This document shows positions 55,229-59,205 of a stretch of DNA of 59,205 nucleotides, one piece after another. Below the pieces are notes generated by a model, which saw only the letters and a list, made by a program, of their open reading frames with translations, searched no databases and was not told the DNA's origin. The translations under genes were made by a program, and so were the position numbers. Location: NCBI RefSeq assembly GCF_016902295.1, contig NZ_JACJLQ010000022.1, positions 1 through 59,205 on the forward strand, read 5' to 3'. Numbering within the stretch: position 1 is the stretch's first letter; each line of letters opens with the position of its first letter. The stretch comes from Bacteroides caecigallinarum (lineage in GTDB: Bacteria; Bacteroidota; Bacteroidia; Bacteroidales; Bacteroidaceae).

Positions 55229-56677
55229 ATGAAACAGTTGAACATAAACACAGCAGTAAAGACCAAACGCCCTGAAAGGATAATACAATTTGGCGAAGGA
55301 AACTTCCTAAGAGCTTTCGTTGACTGGATTATTTCAAACATGAACGAGAAGACAGATTTCAACAGTAGTGTAGTAGTTGTACAACCGATAGAGAAAGGCA
55401 TGATTGATGCGCTTAACAGTCAAGACTGTCTATATCACGTCAATCTGCAAGGACTGGATAACGGAAAGACTGTCAACTCATACAGAATGATTGACGTAAT
55501 AAGCAGAGCCTTAAATCCTTATCATGATTTTAAAGCATTTATGTCACTCGCCGAACAACCTGAAATGAGGTTTGTTATTTCAAACACCACAGAAGCAGGT
55601 ATCGCATTCGATTCTTCATGCAAACTTGACGATGCTCCAGCAAGCTCATATCCAGGAAAGCTTACACAGCTGCTATACCACAGGTTCAAGTTCTTTAACG
55701 GTGACCCAACAAAGGGACTGATTATTTTCCCCTGCGAACTTATCTTCCTGAACGGACATAAACTGAAAGATACTATATACCAATACATAGAACTTTGGAA
55801 TCTTGGCAATGACTTTAAGGAATGGTTTGAAAAATCATGCGGAGTATATGCCACATTGGTTGACCGCATCGTTCCAGGATTTCCTAAGAAAGACATTGAC
55901 AAGATTAAGGAAGAACTTGGCTATGATGACAATATGGTTGTAAGAGGAGAGGCATTCCATCTTTGGGTGATAGAAGCTCCACAGTCTGTAGCCGAAGAGT
56001 TCCCTGCAGACAAGGCAGGTCTCAACGTATTGTTCGTTCCGTCAGAAGAGCCTTACCATGAACGCAAGGTAACCCTGCTGAATGGTCCTCACACTGTACT
56101 TTCGCCTGTAGCATACCTTTCTGGAGTTGACATTGTTAGAGATGCCTGCCAGCACGAAGTGATAGGCAAATATATCCATAGAGTTATGTTTGACGAACTT
56201 ATGGAAACTCTGAACCTGCCAATGGATGAATTAAAACAATTCGCAGAAAACGTATTGGAACGCTTCAACAATCCTTTCGTAGATCATCAGGTAACTTCAA
56301 TCATGCTGAATTCATTCCCTAAATATGCGACGAGAGATCTTCCGGGATTGAAGGTTTATCTGCAAAGGAAAGGCTGTCTGCCTGAAGGACTTGTTTTAGG
56401 TCTTGCAGCAATAATCGTATATTACAAGGGAGGCAAACGTCAGGACGGAACAGATATAATCCCTAACGACGCGCCTGAAATAATGCAACTGCTTACTGAT
56501 TTATGGAGTAAGGGTTCTGTAGAAGAATTAGTTAAAGGTGTGCTTGGAGCTGTTTCTATCTGGAACGAAGATTTGAATAATATTCCAGGATTACATAACC
56601 GTGTAGTTTATTATATCAACAATATAATGGAACATGGCATGTTGGAAACCGTAAAAGGACTCGTTGCCGGCAATTAA
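55229..56677 (+). CDS. uxaB: Tagaturonate reductase (altronate oxidoreductase)
   Basis: Product of 482 residues of the polyol-specific long-chain dehydrogenase family. Start ERIIQFGEGNFLRAFVDWII (FGxGxFxRA nucleotide loop, about 14-25), VVQPIEKGMIDALNSQDCLYH, FVISNTTEAGIAFD, catalytic Lys region HERKVTLLNGPHTVLSP (KxxLxNxxH). It reduces D-tagaturonate to D-altronate with NADH. It joins the L-galactose branch to the hexuronate pathway. The next gene starts 11 bases on. Confidence 0.94.
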   Translation: MKQLNINTAVKTKRPERIIQFGEGNFLRAFVDWIISNMNEKTDFNSSVVVVQPIEKGMIDALNSQDCLYHVNLQGLDNGKTVNSYRMIDVISRALNPYHDFKAFMSLAEQPEMRFVISNTTEAGIAFDSSCKLDDAPASSYPGKLTQLLYHRFKFFNGDPTKGLIIFPCELIFLNGHKLKDTIYQYIELWNLGNDFKEWFEKSCGVYATLVDRIVPGFPKKDIDKIKEELGYDDNMVVRGEAFHLWVIEAPQSVAEEFPADKAGLNVLFVPSEEPYHERKVTLLNGPHTVLSPVAYLSGVDIVRDACQHEVIGKYIHRVMFDELMETLNLPMDELKQFAENVLERFNNPFVDHQVTSIMLNSFPKYATRDLPGLKVYLQRKGCLPEGLVLGLAAIIVYYKGGKRQDGTDIIPNDAPEIMQLLTDLWSKGSVEELVKGVLGAVSIWNEDLNNIPGLHNRVVYYINNIMEHGMLETVKGLVAGN

Positions 56678-56688
56678 TGTAATATATT

Positions 56689-58176
56689 ATGACAGGATAT
56701 ATTCAAATTAATAAAACAGATAACGTTGCGGTAGCCTTAAAGGATTTAACAAAAGGAAGCGTTCTGGAAATATCAGGGAATATTATCACTACAAATGAAG
56801 ACATCCCTGCCGGACATAAAATAGCATTGAAAGATTTCTCGACAGGAGATTTGGTGATAAAATATGGCTTCCCCATCGGACATACCACTACAGATGTAAA
56901 AACAGGATGCCTTATAAATGAAAAGAATATCAAAACCAATCTTTCAGGATTGGACACATATTCATATACACCACACTTCAGGAAGCAAAACTTCAATAAT
57001 GAAGGACGGTCATTCATGGGGTATCGCAGGACTGACGGGAAAGTAGGAATCAGAAACGAAATCTGGATTATACCCACTGTTGGATGCGTAAACGGTATTG
57101 CGGCTGAACTTGCACAGAAGTTACGCGACGAAACTAAAGGCGAAGGTGTTGATGCCATAGTAGCCTACACACATAACTATGGTTGTTCACAATTGGGCGA
57201 CGACCATGAGAATACTCGCAAGATACTCCGCAACATGGCAAAACATCCTAATGCAGGAGGAGTACTTATAATAGGTTTGGGATGCGAAAACAATCAGCCT
57301 GACGCATTCATGGATTTTCTCGGCGAATATGACAAGAACAGAATTAAATGTCTGGTATGCCAGAAAACCGATGATGAAATAAGCGAAGGAATGAAAATAC
57401 TTAAAGGGCTTTATGAAACCGCAAAGAAGGACTCCAGGACTGAGGTACCGTTGTCTGAACTGAAAATAGGACTGAAATGCGGAGGCTCTGACGGATTTTC
57501 AGGTATAACGGCCAACCCTTTATTGGGATTGCTGTCAGACTATATTGTCGCACAGGGAGGATCGACTGTGCTTACAGAAGTCCCGGAAATGTTTGGAGCG
57601 GAAACCATCCTAATGGAAAGATGCAGCTCGAAAGAAATATTCGACAACACTGTTTCCATGATAAATGGTTTCAAGAATTATTTTATCAGCAACGGACAAC
57701 CGGTATATGAAAATCCTTCGCCAGGAAATAAAGCAGGTGGTATATCAACTTTGGAAGAAAAATCACTTGGATGTACACAGAAATCCGGTACTTCAAACGT
57801 AGAAGACGTGCTTATGTACGGTGATACAATCAAGAAAAGCGGTCTCAGTCTTTTAAGCGCGCCAGGAAATGATCTTGTCGCAAGCACGGCTCTTGCAGCT
57901 GCCGGATGCAGCATGGTATTGTTCTCTACAGGCAGAGGTACTCCTTTCGGTACATACGTACCTACTGTGAAAATATCTACAAACACATCACTATCTGAAA
58001 GAAAACCGCAATGGATAGACTTCAATGCCGGATGTATAGCCGAAGGCGAGGACATGAACTCCGTAAATCGCAGATTTATTGACTTCATAGTCAGTATTGC
58101 AAACGGAGAAAAAAGCAACAATGAGAAAAACGGTTATAGAGAAATATCAATATTCAAGCAAGGTGTTACACTATAA
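56689..58176 (+). CDS. uxaA: Altronate dehydratase
   Basis: Product of 495 residues, full-length UxaA with N-terminal SAF domain (about 1-90; VALKDLTKGSVLEI, IPAGHKIALKDFSTGDLVIKYG) and the C-terminal catalytic region (GVRNEIW-like KVGIRNEIWIIPTVGCVN; AYTHNYGCSQLGDDHENT; KCGGSDGFSGITANPLLG). It dehydrates D-altronate to 2-keto-3-deoxy-D-gluconate, which then needs KDG kinase and aldolase, not encoded here. Last gene of the operon, followed by a strong terminator. Confidence 0.95.
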   Translation: MTGYIQINKTDNVAVALKDLTKGSVLEISGNIITTNEDIPAGHKIALKDFSTGDLVIKYGFPIGHTTTDVKTGCLINEKNIKTNLSGLDTYSYTPHFRKQNFNNEGRSFMGYRRTDGKVGIRNEIWIIPTVGCVNGIAAELAQKLRDETKGEGVDAIVAYTHNYGCSQLGDDHENTRKILRNMAKHPNAGGVLIIGLGCENNQPDAFMDFLGEYDKNRIKCLVCQKTDDEISEGMKILKGLYETAKKDSRTEVPLSELKIGLKCGGSDGFSGITANPLLGLLSDYIVAQGGSTVLTEVPEMFGAETILMERCSSKEIFDNTVSMINGFKNYFISNGQPVYENPSPGNKAGGISTLEEKSLGCTQKSGTSNVEDVLMYGDTIKKSGLSLLSAPGNDLVASTALAAAGCSMVLFSTGRGTPFGTYVPTVKISTNTSLSERKPQWIDFNAGCIAEGEDMNSVNRRFIDFIVSIANGEKSNNEKNGYREISIFKQGVTL

Positions 58177-58195
58177 CTGAATATTTAAACAATAG

Positions 58196-58237
58196 AATGG
58201 AAAGATGTAGGTTTGATTGCATCTTTCCATTTTTATT
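58196..58237 (+). terminator. Terminator of the L-galactose operon
   Basis: Perfect 12-bp stem AATGGAAAGATG (58196-58207) with 58220-58231, 12-base loop, then TTTTATTT. The tail overlaps the stop codon of the convergent araC-type gene. Confidence 0.92.
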
Positions 58238-59090
58238 TAACAGTAAACCGATATTCATTAGGAGTTACTCCAGCTATTTTTTTGAATATCCTACAGAAAT
58301 ATGAATAATCATCGAAAGACAATCTGTAAGCAATATTCTTGACGGAGACATTTTCGGTAACAAGCAAAAGCTGGGCCTTTTCTATCTTTTTACTATTTAT
58401 ATACTGTAAAGGAGTACTGCACATTTCCTGTTTGAAAAGCTTTATAAAATGGTCCTCCGAAAGAAATACACTGGCAGCGAGATGACGCACACTGATATTC
58501 TCATATATATGATTACGTATGTAGTCCAAAACTCTTTCTATTCTCTCATCTTTCACAGATTCAGCAGCAGCGGCATGTTTAAGAAAACGCGATAGCAATA
58601 TATACACTATTCCCCTCGACTCAACCTTATCATACACTGCCCTACTTTTGTTTACCATAAGACTCTTCATCAGCATCGGGTTATTGTCATACGAGTCAGG
58701 ATTAGATTCAGGCAGTTTCATAAAAGGATTTATCTCGCACAGTTTCTTCACCAAATCCAAGTCATGTTCACTGGCGCTTATTTCATTTGGCAAAACCCAA
58801 TCGTCAAGAAGACTATGCCCTCCCTGATTGTCTTCATACAGATGAATATAATATAAAGAGAAATACGAATCACAAATATAGCTGTGAGTAGTAAAAGAGG
58901 GTATAAAATAAAGATGATGAGGCTTTAATTCGATAATTCCATCCGGCAGTTGTACACGAGCAGAGCCACCAGTTACATAATATATACGCATGAACGGACT
59001 TCTTACATCAGTCCAATTCCAGTCTGCATTATGTACGGCGTATCCTACATTCAATACCAACGGATGAAGCATTTCTATTTCATTATTCAT
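58233..59090 (-). CDS. AraC-family transcriptional regulator, probable L-galactose regulator
   Basis: Product of 285 residues. N-terminal cupin-like sensing domain (about 1-140; YYVTGGSARVQLPDGIIELK and HHLYFIPSFTTHSYICD) and C-terminal double HTH (about 185-285; ISVRHLAASVFLSEDHFIKLFKQ in part, VSVKNIAYRLSFDDYSYFCRIFKK, ending VTPNEYRF). It is convergent with the L-galactose operon and shares its terminator. The operon's incomplete promoter, the position and the sugar-binding type of sensor suggest that it activates the operon in response to L-galactose or a pathway acid. Direct evidence is absent. Confidence 0.88.
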   Translation of the reverse strand: MNNEIEMLHPLVLNVGYAVHNADWNWTDVRSPFMRIYYVTGGSARVQLPDGIIELKPHHLYFIPSFTTHSYICDSYFSLYYIHLYEDNQGGHSLLDDWVLPNEISASEHDLDLVKKLCEINPFMKLPESNPDSYDNNPMLMKSLMVNKSRAVYDKVESRGIVYILLSRFLKHAAAAESVKDERIERVLDYIRNHIYENISVRHLAASVFLSEDHFIKLFKQEMCSTPLQYINSKKIEKAQLLLVTENVSVKNIAYRLSFDDYSYFCRIFKKIAGVTPNEYRFTVK

Positions 59091-59205
59091 TACTATAATA
59101 ACCCGTTGGCGGAATTAAATTAGCGCATATTTAACTTTGCCAATGGGTTTGTTGTTTTTATAGTTGATGTATTGTAGGATTGTAAGTGCGCTAATCTTCC
59201 CTATA
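59091..59205. other. Right-edge non-coding segment with inverted repeats
   Basis: No gene seen. AACCCGTTGGC (59100-59110) pairs with GCCAATGGGTT (59139-59149) with one G-T pair and is followed by TGTTGTTTTTAT, a terminator-like form on the plus strand. A second inverted pair, ATTAGCGCA (59119-59127) and TGCGCTAAT (59187-59195), spans 59 bases. GTAAGTGCGC at 59182 slightly resembles an IS66 tip, but the window ends. Confidence 0.5.

Overview
The window looks like a chromosomal segment of a Bacteroides/Phocaeicola-type gut Bacteroidales. The grounds are the Bacteroidales promoter pattern (TTTG, 18-21 bp, TAnnTTTG) before many genes, a SusC/SusD pair, a hybrid-free TPR sensor kinase with a LytTR regulator, a thrA-apgM-thrC operon, a pyruvate:ferredoxin oxidoreductase of NifJ type, a galM-permease-galK operon, A-rich leaders without Shine-Dalgarno sequences, and an IS66 fragment.

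Layout. 1-936: end of an IS66 element. 1218-5152: a lipoprotein S41 peptidase overlapping tail to tail with an ATP-grasp-like protein, then an orphan AAA_14 ATPase. 5202-8753: nifJ with strongly biased codons. 8832-11614: LytTR regulator and TPR histidine kinase. 11827-17106: folC, then galM, sugar permease, galK. 17310-20240: a small outer-membrane-like protein, a 22-bp tandem repeat array, a MATE exporter, a cytidylate-kinase-like protein. 20273-20851: a scar holding a frameshifted AraC gene and the tail of an unknown membrane protein. 20930-26305 (minus): threonine operon thrA-apgM-thrC with a leader peptide and attenuator that I read directly from the sequence. 26511-32815 (minus): COG1237-type metallo-beta-lactamase-fold protein and an orphan SusC/SusD pair. 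33703-41576 (plus): radA, an AAA/PD-(D/E)XK protein, an FAD oxidoreductase, a LuxR-type regulator preceded by an 11-bp repeat array, and a TonB-dependent receptor. 41677-45081 (minus): a full-length lacZ-type beta-galactosidase frame broken by two in-frame stops. 45206-50346 (minus): ppx, ppk1, a glycosyltransferase and an LpxH-like phosphatase. 50566-59090: seven-gene operon plus a convergent AraC regulator, matching the L-galactose catabolic pathway known from Bacteroides vulgatus.

How it fits together. Several parts deal with galactose: D-galactose uptake and phosphorylation (galM, permease, galK), an inactivated beta-galactosidase, and an L-galactose route (mutarotase, dehydrogenase, lactonase, permease, L-galactonate dehydrogenase, tagaturonate reductase, altronate dehydratase). 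The threonine operon carries its own classic attenuation control and uses an ApgM-type protein where other bacteria have homoserine kinase. The most unusual structures are non-coding: the 22-bp array (17997-18080), the 11-bp TTTAAA array (38448-38491), octamer-periodic spacers in the threonine operon, and the threonine leader. I see no CRISPR array, prophage, rRNA or tRNA gene.
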